The notes beneath the pieces are model-generated. The model did no database searches, was not told the DNA's origin, and saw nothing but the letters and a program-made list of their open reading frames with translations. 64,000 nucleotides of DNA from contig NZ_FONT01000008.1 of the NCBI RefSeq assembly GCF_900113025.1, forward strand, positions 1 through 64,000, given 5' to 3'. This DNA comes from Alteribacillus iranensis (GTDB lineage Bacteria; Bacillota; Bacilli; Bacillales; Marinococcaceae). Each line of letters opens with the position of its first letter. Position 1 is the first letter of the stretch. The translations under genes and the position numbers were made by a program. Below, one piece after another: positions 42,158 through 51,882 of the stretch.

Positions 42158-44794
42158 TTATTCCTCCAACAACTCGACGTATCCGTCCGTTCCATGGACT
42201 CGTATTTTTTGGCCGTCCCGAATTTGTTTCGTCGCCTGTTCTACTCCTACTACGGCTGGCAGTCCGTATTCACGGGCAATGACAGCACCGTGGGTCATGA
42301 GCCCGCCCACTTCTGTTACTAACCCTTTGACAGAAAGGAATAGCGGGGTCCAGCTTGGATCGGTTGAATTCGTAACCAATATATCTCCTTGTTTTATTTC
42401 CGCATCTCCTATCGTATGAACGACCCGGGCACGTCCTTCGACCACACCGGACGACACCGGATTTCCAGGCAATGCCCCTTCTGGCAGGTCATCGTTTTGA
42501 TACTGGCCAAAAAGGAGTTCTCCTTCTGATGTGATCAGCCTTGGGGGCGTCAATGTTTCGTAGAAAGCGTTTTTCTTTTTTCGTTCGGCAATTATTCGGT
42601 CATCCAGATCCTGAGATTGCACGACTGTTTCCAGCTCCTGAAACGTGAGATAGTATATGTCATGCTTCTCCTGAATGATTCCTTGTTTGACAAGTTTGTC
42701 TGCTTCTCTCAGTAACGCTTGCTTATAAATAAAATAACGCGACACCCAGAAGTATTTTGGGTATTCCCGATAACCGATGAAATGACGTAAGCGACGGGTC
42801 ATGTTTGAGAATTTTTTCGCTTTCCGTGCTCCTCCCGGTAACTTTTTTAAGCGATGGATCAGTTCTTCTTCTTTCTGCATAGCATTCCGGACGCCATTTT
42901 CCCATTGAAGGCCGCTTGCCCCATGCTCAAATCTATCAATATTACTCAGTATGATGGGCAGGAGAGCCGTCGGCTGTTCGTGCCACCGTGTTCTCGTCAG
43001 ATCGATTTCACCGGGACAGCGCATGCCATACTTGTCAAGGAATGAATGAAAGACTTTACTTACGATCTCCCCACCTTCCCGTAAGACAAGTCCTTCGAAG
43101 AATGTTTCATCGCTCGCGTGCCGTTCCAGGTATTCCCTTACGTCAGGATAGGGACGAACAGAGTCGGCGACATCGAGCAATGCCAGCCCCATCTCAGACG
43201 TCACATTGAATGGAACAGATTGGGAAAGGATATCTGCCACATTCTTCTCCCCCAGCCACTTCTTTATCTTGCGGTTGATCCAGCCCGCCGCGTACAAGCC
43301 GACCATAATCATTCCCATTCCCCGCGGGTCGTACAACCTTCTCTTGAAAGGTTCATGGTCCGCTTTGATTTCCGCGAAAACGTCACTCCCGTCCAACTTT
43401 TCAAATTGATCGGCAACCATGCAATTCGCTGCTTCGTTTTCTGTAATCAATCGTTCGACTATCTCAGGACTGTTCGCTCGGTATATCTTGAAAGTGTGGT
43501 AGAGAAGAGCCCAAGAAGACAACCCATCTTGACTAAATGTGAAAGCTCGTTTCCCTTTTGGCAGAGAGCGAATAAATTTTTTCCGCTTCATCAGGCGACG
43601 CAGGGCATCCGTCATGAGCGGATCGTTTTTGCCCATCATGGAAAGCGCCATCTTCCGGCCAAGAGGAGATGCTAAATCATGACTGATATCTAAATACAAT
43701 CTTCCCCCCGCTTCTCGTATCGGAAAATTTCCCTAAATCATGCGAAGCAATGACATGCCGAGCGGCCGGATCACATCGGTCATCATCTGCTGATGGCCAA
43801 AAGAGAAATAGACTCTATTTTCATCATCCTTTGCATCAGGAATGGGATATAGCGTCGTAATAGGGCGGCTTTGGACCATGAAGAACGTATCGTCCACAAG
43901 ACACCATTCGATATCCTGCGGGGAGCCGAAGGAAGCTTCTATTTTACGGCCCAACGATGCTAACTGTAATATTTGTCTGTCCGTCAATGTTTGCTTTTGC
44001 TGGAGGTGAGAGGCGATGGCTCGTTTCGCCGTACCACCTGTGTGGAGAGGATCTACTGACCATTCTTTCGAAGCTATCTTCTTTTCTGTTATTCTACCTT
44101 CTCGTACTTTGTAATTATCTGCGGAGACAAGGCCGGAAACAAGCGCTTCCCCCAGACCAAAGCTTGCATCTATAGATACTACTTTCCGGTTGGATGAGAC
44201 GGGATCAGCGGTAAACATGATACCGGAGACCTGCGGAAACACCATGCGCTGAACAATGACAGAAAGTTCAACCTTTCGGTGGTCAAAGCCATGTTTTATC
44301 CGGTACATGACCGCCCGCTCGGTAAAAAGGGAAGCCCAGCATTTGCTAACGTGGCACAGGATGTTTTCATTCCCGGTGATGTTTAGAAAGCTGTCCTGCT
44401 GTCCGGCAAATGAAGCATGAGGAAGATCTTCGGCGGTTGCACTGGATCGAACGGCATAATATTGTTCTATGCCCAGGTTGCATATCACGTCCATGAGCTC
44501 TTTTTCTATGTCAGCGGGGATTTCTATGTTTTCAATAAAGTTTCGGATTTTTTCGGTGAGTTCCTTAATAGTTTCGTGGTCCTCGATGTCTAATTGTGAG
44601 AGTTGATCCAAGTAAGAACGAAATGCAGGACGATTCATCACCGTTCGCTCATAGGCTTCTGTTGTGACACAACATCCATCCGGCACGTGAACCTCTTCGA
44701 TTTGGGAGAGTTTTCCCAAATTCAATCCTTTCCCTCCTACTTCCTGCAGATTCGATTGATCTATTTCCTGAAATGACAGGACATAAGCAGTCAT
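42158..44794 (-). pseudogene. PEP synthase / rifampin phosphotransferase family gene with an in-frame TAG
   Basis: An 878-codon frame encoding a three-domain dikinase (B. subtilis Pps and Listeria Rph are about 865-870). Codons 1-353 hold the ATP-grasp domain (VGGKGLNLGKL, SSATAEDLPHASFAGQQ, ending FMVQSRPITTLYPIP and GHQQMMTD). TAG at 43735-43733 then interrupts the frame. The same frame continues without other stops (GNFPIREAGGRLYLDIS) through the middle domain to the swivelling His domain (GGLMTHGAVIAREYG). No frameshift is involved. It is either a recent nonsense mutation, readthrough, or a base-calling error. Its role would be PEP synthesis or rifamycin phosphorylation. AAGGGAGGAGG precedes the ATG. 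Confidence 0.85.
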
Positions 44795-44910
44795 TCCATT
44801 CCTCCTCCCTTGTCTCTTGTCACCGCTATAACAGCCGAGTCTCGTATTATTCTTATGAGAAGAGTATGTGATTTTTTCTCGAGAGGGCTGCTTCCACCGT
44901 TTCCAAGCAC

Positions 44911-45585
44911 CTATGATTTGTGGAAATAAGATATCACCGTTTTTATAAAGTCTTCTTGAGGATACCTACGGGCGCTTTTCTGGTTATACCACCTCTGTAT
45001 TGTTCTTACTAACCAAAATGGCACCGGTTTTCCATCAATGACATGATAGCATTGGTCGTAGCCTTGTTTTAAATGCTCCCAGCGAAAATCATTACACGGC
45101 CGGATGTATGCTGAGACATCTAATAATTTGGCTCTTCCTTTTTGAAGGATAATATTTTTCAGGTGAATATCACGTGGGTGCAGCCCTTTCGTATGAATAA
45201 ATTCTCTAGCGTCTTCCACGTCTTTTATCACTTGTTTTGGTATGTGAATCCCTTGCAACACGCAGTCTAAGAGAGTCTTCCCTTCCTCAAAGCTTAATAC
45301 AAGTGTATCTTCGTAAGCGGCAAAGCAGGTGGAAAAATAAAAGGATTGTCCTAATGTCTGATAGACGCTCGCTTCTACATCTACTTTCGCTATGTTTTCT
45401 TTCGCATATTTCTTAAACGCAAACGAAGGGGCAAGCGCCGACTGAAATACAGCTGCATCTGTCCCTATCCCAATACACGTTACTTGAGGCGCACTGCCAT
45501 GGATGGATACAGGATCATTATTCGGATGTGATGTTACGGTGATGGTGGACAGTGAATCTATTACTTTGTCCCAGTCTGATGTCAT
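44911..45585 (-). CDS. YrzF-like protein kinase-fold protein
   Basis: A 224-residue protein with a kinase-like fold. The catalytic loop HPRDIHLKNIIL carries the Asp and Asn (in place of HRD...N), and the DFG-equivalent is LLDVSAY. An upstream AFKKYAKENIAKVDVEASVYQTLG carries the ATP-binding Lys and Glu. The size and pattern are like B. subtilis YrzF. The phosphate acceptor is unknown. ATG at 45585 follows AAGGGAGA; the longer frame to 45618 lacks a ribosome site. Confidence 0.7.
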   Translation of the reverse strand: MTSDWDKVIDSLSTITVTSHPNNDPVSIHGSAPQVTCIGIGTDAAVFQSALAPSFAFKKYAKENIAKVDVEASVYQTLGQSFYFSTCFAAYEDTLVLSFEEGKTLLDCVLQGIHIPKQVIKDVEDAREFIHTKGLHPRDIHLKNIILQKGRAKLLDVSAYIRPCNDFRWEHLKQGYDQCYHVIDGKPVPFWLVRTIQRWYNQKSARRYPQEDFIKTVISYFHKS

Positions 45586-45703
45586 ATGATGTCTCCCTTG
45601 ACTCTCGTATTCTCCCATGATGTTTGCGGATTCTATCCTTTTTAATGTAACATATCTATTTAACTATTTAACAAATGCATACTTTTCCAACCTGTTCTTT
45701 TTA

Positions 45704-45736
45704 TGAAAAATGCTCCCCCATCTTGAGGGAGGAGCA
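45704..45736 (-). terminator. Rho-independent terminator after gamma-glutamyltransferase
   Basis: TGCTCC/GGAGCA arms extended by CCC/GGG with a short loop. On the minus strand it is followed by TTTTTCAT. Confidence 0.75.
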
Positions 45737-45806
45737 GTGCTAGGTATATATCTATCATTATAATCCCCACAGACTTCCTTTCATAGATGACGCTGCAAAA
45801 ATTCTG

Positions 45807-47405
45807 TTAATACCCAATCGCGCAGCCGTCTTTTCGTGGGTCAGATCCTCCTTGCAGCATCCCGGTAGAAGGGTTGAGAAGAATGCCTTGGAAGCCGCCG
45901 AACACATCGCGATCGACAAAGAGTGTATGGCCTTTGTCAAGCAGTCCCATATAAGCGGCGCTTGAAATCCCGGACTCTACCGCTAATCCACTCTCGAAAT
46001 GGCGAAACCGAGGAGCTTCTCCGGCTTCTTGGATATTCATGCCATACTCGATATGATTCAAGAGCACTTGGACTTGTCCTTGTGGCTGCATGTCTCCTCC
46101 CATGACGCCGTACGACATATACGGTTTGTCATCCTTTAAGACAAGTGCCGGGATGATCGTATGAAGCGTTCGTTTTCCTGGTTCTAATGTATTTAAATGA
46201 CCTTTTTCAAGTGAAAAGCCTTTGCCCCGATTCTGAAGAAGAACCCCCGTGTCTCCTGCGGCAATACCTGAACCGAATGGCGTGAATAAGCTATTAATGA
46301 ACGAAATGACATTTCGGTCCTTATCTGCCACGGTAAGGTACACCGTATCGCTGACAAGCTCCAGGCCAGGTCCGACATTCTCCCTTGCCGTCGTCCCGTC
46401 GATTTCCTGACTCCGTTCATACGCATACTCTTTGGAGAGAAGCTGTTCGACAGGGGCGGAACTAAAATGCGGATCAGATATAAAGTGATCTTTGTCGGCA
46501 TAAGCTAGCTTTTTCGCTTCCGTGATTAAGTGAATATAATCAGCCGAGTTATGGTCCATGTTACTAAAATTAAAGTTTTCTAGAATATTAAGCAGTTCTA
46601 GCGTCGTGAGTCCTTGCCCGTTCGGAGGAATTTGATACATCTCATACCCTTTATAGGTCGTAGAAATGGGATATACCCATGTGGACGTATGATGAAAAAA
46701 GTCTTCTTCCCGCAGAAGACCGCCTTCTTTTTCTACATAAGCCGCAATCTCTTTGGCAATATCCCCTTTATAGAAAGCGTCTCTTCCCCCAGCGGCAATT
46801 TTTTGTAAGGTGCGTGCCAGCTTCGGGTTTTTAAATATTTCTCCTTCTCTCGGAGCTTTTCCTTCTATTAAATAGGTGTCCCTTGCTTCTTTTGTTTCTT
46901 GAAGCAAAGATGTTCCCCGGTTCCATTGGGAAGCAATAATTTCAGAGACGGGAAAGCCACGTTCCGCATAGTCAATTGCGGGCTGCAGCACTTCTTCGAA
47001 ACTCATCGTGCCATGCTTTTCTAACACTTCCGCCCAACCGTCCACTGCTCCTGGCGTTGTAAGCGATAAGATTCCGGTTTCCGGCACATGAGAATAGCCG
47101 CGGGAAACATATTCTTCCCGCGTAGCTTTCCGTGGTGAACGGCCGCTTCCATTTAAAGCTTCCACTTTTTTATTTTTTTGGTTATAAATAAGAGCAAACA
47201 TGTCGCCACCTATCCCTGTTTGCATTGGTTCTACGACTGCCAAGACAGCCGCGGTGGCAACAGCGGCATCAAATGCATTGCCTCCTTGTCGTAACATCTG
47301 AAGTCCTGCGGCAGAAGCAAGCGGCTGACTGCTTGCCACCATGCCATTCGGCGCATGAACAACAGAACGTGTAGATGATGGATTTCCTGCTGGACGATCT
47401 GCCAT
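45807..47405 (-). CDS. Gamma-glutamyltransferase-family protein (YwrD-like)
   Basis: A 532-residue N-terminal-nucleophile hydrolase precursor. The large-subunit part has GGNAFDAAVATAAVLAVVEP and GIGGDMF. The self-cleavage/nucleophile Thr lies in LVSDTVYLTVADKDRN. The small subunit carries LFTPFGSG and GVMGGDMQPQGQVQ. There is no signal peptide, as in B. subtilis YwrD and unlike secreted Ggt. It may process gamma-glutamyl compounds or related amides. The ATG at 47405 follows AGGCAGG only loosely. Confidence 0.88.
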   Translation of the reverse strand: MADRPAGNPSSTRSVVHAPNGMVASSQPLASAAGLQMLRQGGNAFDAAVATAAVLAVVEPMQTGIGGDMFALIYNQKNKKVEALNGSGRSPRKATREEYVSRGYSHVPETGILSLTTPGAVDGWAEVLEKHGTMSFEEVLQPAIDYAERGFPVSEIIASQWNRGTSLLQETKEARDTYLIEGKAPREGEIFKNPKLARTLQKIAAGGRDAFYKGDIAKEIAAYVEKEGGLLREEDFFHHTSTWVYPISTTYKGYEMYQIPPNGQGLTTLELLNILENFNFSNMDHNSADYIHLITEAKKLAYADKDHFISDPHFSSAPVEQLLSKEYAYERSQEIDGTTARENVGPGLELVSDTVYLTVADKDRNVISFINSLFTPFGSGIAAGDTGVLLQNRGKGFSLEKGHLNTLEPGKRTLHTIIPALVLKDDKPYMSYGVMGGDMQPQGQVQVLLNHIEYGMNIQEAGEAPRFRHFESGLAVESGISSAAYMGLLDKGHTLFVDRDVFGGFQGILLNPSTGMLQGGSDPRKDGCAIGY

Positions 47406-47573
47406 AACGTTTACCTGCCTTTCTCTTTTTGCAAAAAATAGGAATATTATTATGTATTTATTACTTCTACTCTATCGTGTTCGGCCATTCACCGCACCTG
47501 ACGTATGAAAGAGAAATCATAGAAAGGAATGCGTCTTCTTTATCATTTTTCAGTAGCCTCCGAGTCTTTGACA

Positions 47574-47614
47574 TAAAAAGCCTCATTCTCCTTATCCTTG
47601 ATGAGAAATGAGGC
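47574..47614 (-). terminator. Rho-independent terminator after the 47-residue lipoprotein gene
   Basis: GCCTCATT.CTC and GAG.ATGAGGC arms with a 13-base loop, followed on the minus strand by TTTTTATG. It starts 11 bases after the small gene's stop codon. Confidence 0.8.
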
Positions 47615-47624
47615 GGTTGTTCGT

Positions 47625-47768
47625 TTAGGTGTGTTCAACTGATTCTGATTCTATCTCCAACGCGGGATTATCTTCTGGATACGTTTCCTTCTCCCCTTCA
47701 CTGCAGGCAGCTAAAAGAATAATAGAAAAAAGGAGAAGAATCCCGGTGCGATTATATGTAGTTATCAT
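47625..47768 (-). CDS. Small lipoprotein, 47 residues
   Basis: An ATG preceded by AGGAGGGG opens a 47-codon frame. The product is MITTYNRTGILLLFSIILL, then a lipobox LAAC (Cys 23) and a short acidic tail ending ESESVEHT. The signal peptide, lipobox, ribosome site and following terminator argue for a real gene. The function is unknown. Such very small lipoproteins are sometimes regulators or modulators of membrane processes. Confidence 0.65.
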   Translation of the reverse strand: MITTYNRTGILLLFSIILLAACSEGEKETYPEDNPALEIESESVEHT

Positions 47769-47904
47769 GTTCCCCTCCTATTCATTTCATTATAATCAAT
47801 GAAATACAGACAGAGGTATTATACACATGTTTCTTTTTAGTTTTATAGAGCCTGCTGTAATGGGAGGGAAGTACGCGTGACAAAAAAACTCCTACTTTTT
47901 TCCG

Positions 47905-48040
47905 ATGAGAAAAGCGCAAGGCGCTTGCTTATCGGCGACTAGCGCTGGAAACACGTCCGAGGCGGTCTTTCCGCCGAAGGGCGGGTTGAAGCGATCTCGA
48001 GCCGATAGCGCCTGAAGCTAGACAATAGAAAAGCGCTAGG
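47905..48040. repeat. Dispersed intergenic repeat (Bacillaceae type)
   Basis: A GC-rich element that starts AAAAGCGCAAGGCGCTTGCTTATCGGC and ends GCCGATAGCGCCTGAAGCTAGACA, with the inverted pairs ATCGGC/GCCGAT, GGCGCT/AGCGCC and CTTTCCGCC/GGCGG inside. A second AAAAGCGCTAGG follows. The tail is shared with the element at 2285-2377. It looks like a structured, mobile-derived or regulatory dispersed repeat. No gene is present between 47769 and 48088. Confidence 0.65.
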
Positions 48041-48088
48041 CTCCCGTCTTACCTAAATTACTTTTATATGGAGGCGGCGAACCCTTGC

Positions 48089-49285
48089 TTATTCATTCAC
48101 AATAGCTTTGTTTTCCACCTTTTTCTCGGACGACAGAGTAAAGGCTAAATAAAAACCAAGCGCCATACTTATAGTTAAGGAAAGGAATGCGCTTTTAAAT
48201 CCGCTAAAGTCTATCATGAAGCCTGACAGCATCGGTCCTATCAACTGGCCAGTCGCATAATAGAACGTAACGTAACTAAATGCGATGGGTGTATCTTGAG
48301 AGGGGACTTGTTCCGTACTTAACGCTTGGATGAGCGTCAATATTCCTACTGCCACTGCTCCTTGAATGACCAAACTGATGGCAAATCCAAGTGTATTGGA
48401 AAACATCACGGGAATAACGAGAGAAACGGCATTGAGTCCCATCGAGTAAATTAACGCGTTTTTTCTCCCTACCCGATCAGAAATCGCACCCCAGATAGGG
48501 GAGCTAAAAATATATAAAATCCCGCTTATCGAAATCAACTGACCTGCAAGCTGTTCATTCAGCCCCGAATCCAACATAAAACTATTGATAAACGTAGAAT
48601 GTACGATCATTGTCAATCCACTAATTCCATAGATAATCCCTACGATGATCACGTTTCGATTTTTATATATGGTCATCGGAGGCGAAGAAGGTGGTTGCAT
48701 TTCCTTCTTTTTTGCAGGGGGATTTTTTATGTAGAACACAGTTAACACCGTAACAAGGGCACTCATGAGACAAAAGATAAGCCAAGTCAACCGCCATGCG
48801 GTTTCTGGGTACATCTCTGCAAGAAAGGGTACGAGCATACCGACAAATAGCAGTCCAATTCCACCGCTGCTATTAACACACCCAATAACAAACCCCCTCT
48901 TATCGGGAAACCATTCAATCATGAGGGAAATCAATGGAGTGAATACAAACGCCGTCCCCACTCCTAACAAGAACATGAAAACAGCACTGTACCAAAACGT
49001 TCCTGCGAAAGACAAGTTTAAGAATCCGATACTTATGAGCAACATGCCGAAGAGGATTGTTTTTTTGAAGCCCCATTTTGTGGACAAATATCCTGCCATC
49101 ATAATTGTAACTAAATAGCCGAGAGAAGTGATCGTACCAAGAGCTCCTGCTGATTGGTAAGAAATAGACAATCCTTCTTTCATAAACGGAAGAATCATCC
49201 CATACGACAGTCTTGCAAATGCAATTGCTATGAGGACGATGAGGATACCCATGATGATATAGATGTTTTTTCCTTTTTCTTGCAC
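48089..49285 (-). CDS. MFS transporter, YbfB/OFA-like
   Basis: A 398-residue, 12-segment permease. The first segment IAFARLSYGMILPFMKEGL is like the YbfB/YjiJ group of MFS carriers. Motif A is AGYLSTKWGFKKTILFG, the second half repeats it as WGAISDRVGRKNALIYS. The substrate is unknown. GTG at 49285 follows CTAGAGGAG at proper distance; an upstream ATG at 49321 lacks a site. The MocR-type regulator gene lies 126 bases upstream on the same strand and may control it. Confidence 0.82.
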   Translation of the reverse strand: MQEKGKNIYIIMGILIVLIAIAFARLSYGMILPFMKEGLSISYQSAGALGTITSLGYLVTIMMAGYLSTKWGFKKTILFGMLLISIGFLNLSFAGTFWYSAVFMFLLGVGTAFVFTPLISLMIEWFPDKRGFVIGCVNSSGGIGLLFVGMLVPFLAEMYPETAWRLTWLIFCLMSALVTVLTVFYIKNPPAKKKEMQPPSSPPMTIYKNRNVIIVGIIYGISGLTMIVHSTFINSFMLDSGLNEQLAGQLISISGILYIFSSPIWGAISDRVGRKNALIYSMGLNAVSLVIPVMFSNTLGFAISLVIQGAVAVGILTLIQALSTEQVPSQDTPIAFSYVTFYYATGQLIGPMLSGFMIDFSGFKSAFLSLTISMALGFYLAFTLSSEKKVENKAIVNE

Positions 49286-49411
49286 GTCTTCACTCTCCTC
49301 TAGATCACCGAAAAATGACAAATGTATGAAAGCTTCTATTATTATTAAATCATATACTGGTATAAACGAAAGACTCAGTTTTTTATATGTAATGGGGACC
49401 AGAAGAAAGAG

Positions 49412-50815
49412 TTATCGTAGCCATGCTTTCTTTAAGGTCAAAATGCCTTTCTCTATCTCTTCTTCGGATAAGCTTCCGAAACCTAACAGCACTTTTGATT
49501 CGTGCTGGCCGATATCATCATCATAATGAACGGACAGCGGATAGACTTTGATGCCCTGCTCTCTTGCTCTGTCCACTAATTCTTTTTCACTCCACGTAAG
49601 ATGGACGTCTAAAACGATATGAAGCCCTGCTTTTTCACCGACCACGGTGACATGATCTCCTAAATATTGTTTTATCGCTTGAATCAGTGTACGGTGCTTT
49701 TTACGGTAGAGCGTTCTCATTTTGTTCACATGTCGCTGCCAGTGCCCCTCCCGCATGAACTGAAAAAGGGTATCCTGATGCAGGCGAGATACTGTTTGTT
49801 GATAGATGGTGAAATGGTCTACATATTTTTGTAATAACTGTGGGGGCAACACCATATAACTGATTCGGATCGAAGGAATTAATGCTTTCGAAAAGGTACC
49901 CAAATAAATAACTCTTCCGTGATCATCTAATCCTTGTAAAGACGGAATGGGTTTCCCTTGGTATCGATATTCACTATCGTAGTCATCTTCAATAATATAT
50001 CCTTCTTCTTCTTGCGCCCACTTTAATAGTTCCATTCTGCGATTGATAGGCATGACCATACCTAATGGGAATTGGTGCGAAGGAGTGACATACACAACAC
50101 TCGCCTGACTAGCTTGTAATTGCATGACATCGATTCCCTCTTTATCTAAACGGATGGGCCTCGTTTTAACACCTTGGTCTCGAAACACGGCTTTTGTCCG
50201 TAAGAAACCGGGATTCTCGAAAGCATATGTTTTGTCTTTTCCGATAAGCATGCACAGTAGCGAGATGATATATTGTGTTCCAGCTCCAATGATGACTTGG
50301 TCCGCTTTGCATTTCACACCTCTTGATTCAAAAAGATAATGAACGATAGCTTCTCGTAATGAACGTTCTCCTTGAGGATCCCCGTAATAAAACAATGCTG
50401 CTTCGCTCTCCTGGAGCGATTGAACCGATAACTTTTTCCATGTGGAATAAGGGAAATGGGCAAGATCCACATGCCCGGAATAAAAATCGATCTCAGCCTC
50501 TGTTTCTTTTTCCTTCACAGGCACTGTGATTGGCAGGTCACGTATGGGATGGGACAACAGTTCATCTTTAAAAGAAGTAACGAACAGACCGCTGCGTGGC
50601 TTACTTTCAACATAGCCTTCTGCTTTTAACTGATCATAAGCCGCTTGAACGGTATTGATACTTAATGAAAGATGCGACGACAGCTTTCGTTTTGATGGTA
50701 ATTTCTCATATGGCTTAATGTTTCCAGATAAAATCTCTTGTTTCATATAGTTTGTTAATTGCATATATAACGGTTCGTGGCTGTCGTTGTCTAAAATGGG
50801 TGTGATTTCAATCAA
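49412..50815 (-). CDS. MocR-type GntR/aminotransferase transcriptional regulator
   Basis: A 467-residue fusion regulator. Residues 10-85 are a GntR winged helix (LYMQLTNYMKQEILSGNIKPYEKLPSKRKLSSHLSLSINTVQAAY in outline). Residues 110-460 are a type I aminotransferase-like domain, with the PLP lysine in YLGTFSKALIPSIR and DDYDSEYRY. It should use PLP or an amino compound as a signal. The promoter has a TATAAT box and an inverted repeat AAACTGGT/ACCAGTTT. The neighbouring MFS gene is the likely target. Confidence 0.88.
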   Translation of the reverse strand: MIEITPILDNDSHEPLYMQLTNYMKQEILSGNIKPYEKLPSKRKLSSHLSLSINTVQAAYDQLKAEGYVESKPRSGLFVTSFKDELLSHPIRDLPITVPVKEKETEAEIDFYSGHVDLAHFPYSTWKKLSVQSLQESEAALFYYGDPQGERSLREAIVHYLFESRGVKCKADQVIIGAGTQYIISLLCMLIGKDKTYAFENPGFLRTKAVFRDQGVKTRPIRLDKEGIDVMQLQASQASVVYVTPSHQFPLGMVMPINRRMELLKWAQEEEGYIIEDDYDSEYRYQGKPIPSLQGLDDHGRVIYLGTFSKALIPSIRISYMVLPPQLLQKYVDHFTIYQQTVSRLHQDTLFQFMREGHWQRHVNKMRTLYRKKHRTLIQAIKQYLGDHVTVVGEKAGLHIVLDVHLTWSEKELVDRAREQGIKVYPLSVHYDDDIGQHESKVLLGFGSLSEEEIEKGILTLKKAWLR

Positions 50816-50835
50816 TACTAAAATTCCTCCCTTAC

Positions 50836-50887
50836 AAACTGGTTCTTTGAAATTAAGTAAATCTGACTCTTTTAATTATACCAGTTT
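50836..50887. promoter_or_regulatory. Candidate MocR operator pair in the mocR promoter
   Basis: Perfect 8-bp inverted repeats AAACTGGT (50836-50843) and ACCAGTTT (50880-50887) lie 36 bases apart. The upstream one overlaps a minus-strand TATAAT -10 box. The ATACCA-like core resembles GabR half-sites, but there the arms are direct repeats. Autoregulation is the simplest reading. Confidence 0.4.
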
Positions 50888-50935
50888 TGATGAAATGATG
50901 GATAAAGGAAGAGACGTTGACATGTCTAAGGACAT

Positions 50936-50973
50936 ACAAAAGAGCGTCTTATTAGATAAGTACGCCCTTTTGT
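50936..50973. terminator. Long hairpin between catE and mocR
   Basis: Arms ACAAAAGAGCGT/ACGCCCTTTTGT (one mismatch) enclose an inner CTTAT/ATAAG stem. No T-run follows on either strand. It probably ends the catE transcript or protects its 3' end. Confidence 0.5.
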
Positions 50974-50985
50974 GTAGGTATATAT

Positions 50986-51840
50986 TTATTTATATTCTAG
51001 CTGGATACGGTTTCCTGATGGATCCGTTGTAACTACTTTTTCGTTTTCTTCTGTGACCCTTGCCCCGATCTTTTCTAAACGGGAAACAACTTGGTCTTTC
51101 ACGGTTTCGTCCGGTAAATCGATCGTAAATGAATCCAACCCTGCGCTATTCTTTGGCGGAGAAGGAACCCCGACACCCGCCCATGTATTTAAAGCGATAT
51201 GGTGATGGTATTTACCAGAAGAAATAAACAGAGCCTGATCACCAAACCGGTTAACGATGTCATAGCCTAGTCCTTTAACATAAAATTCCTCTGCTTCGTC
51301 TAAACGAGAAACATGTAAATGAATATGTCCCATCAAAGTCCCGTCAGGCAAGCCATTCCACGTTTCTTCTGGATTCCCGGCTTGAAGCAAGTCCTTAAAA
51401 TCTAGCGGATCCACAGTCATCATCACTTCTTCGTTTTTCCAACTCCATGTCTTCGGATCCCGATCCACATAAATTTCAATTCCATTTCCGTCCGGATCAT
51501 TTAAATATAGCGCTTCGCTAACTAAATGATCGGATGATCCTATGCGAATCCCTTTGTCAATAAGGTGAAAGACGATATTTGCTAAGTCAGAACGCCGCGG
51601 AACAAGAATGGCAAAGTGATATAATCCAGTTGCCCGTCTTTCTTTTGGTAATGGGTTTTCCGGCTGTACAAGCGTTAAAATGTTGTTCTCTCCGTCTGTC
51701 GTTAATTTCGCTGTGGTTGTCGTTTCTTCTAACACTTGAAAGCCAATGACTTCCCGGTAATAACGAAGCGAGCGTTCTAAATGTTGAACTTTAATCGTTA
51801 CGTTCTTCACGTACTTATTCGGTTTATGATGAAAGGACAT
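50986..51840 (-). CDS. catE: Catechol-2,3-dioxygenase of quinone stress operon (CatE-like)
   Basis: A 284-residue two-module VOC dioxygenase, the same length as B. subtilis CatE (285). The N-module starts VTIKVQHLERSLRYYREVIGFQV. The C-module has the ligands His in GHIHLHVSRLDEAEEFY, His in YHHHIALNTWAG and Glu in IQLEYK. It removes catechols and related quinone precursors. It is the last of three genes (DoxX, flavodoxin-like, CatE) beneath an HxlR-type regulator. Confidence 0.87.
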   Translation of the reverse strand: MSFHHKPNKYVKNVTIKVQHLERSLRYYREVIGFQVLEETTTTAKLTTDGENNILTLVQPENPLPKERRATGLYHFAILVPRRSDLANIVFHLIDKGIRIGSSDHLVSEALYLNDPDGNGIEIYVDRDPKTWSWKNEEVMMTVDPLDFKDLLQAGNPEETWNGLPDGTLMGHIHLHVSRLDEAEEFYVKGLGYDIVNRFGDQALFISSGKYHHHIALNTWAGVGVPSPPKNSAGLDSFTIDLPDETVKDQVVSRLEKIGARVTEENEKVVTTDPSGNRIQLEYK

Positions 51841-51882
51841 TACACACTCCTCCTGTGCTGCCGGTCTTCTCTTAACAATGTA

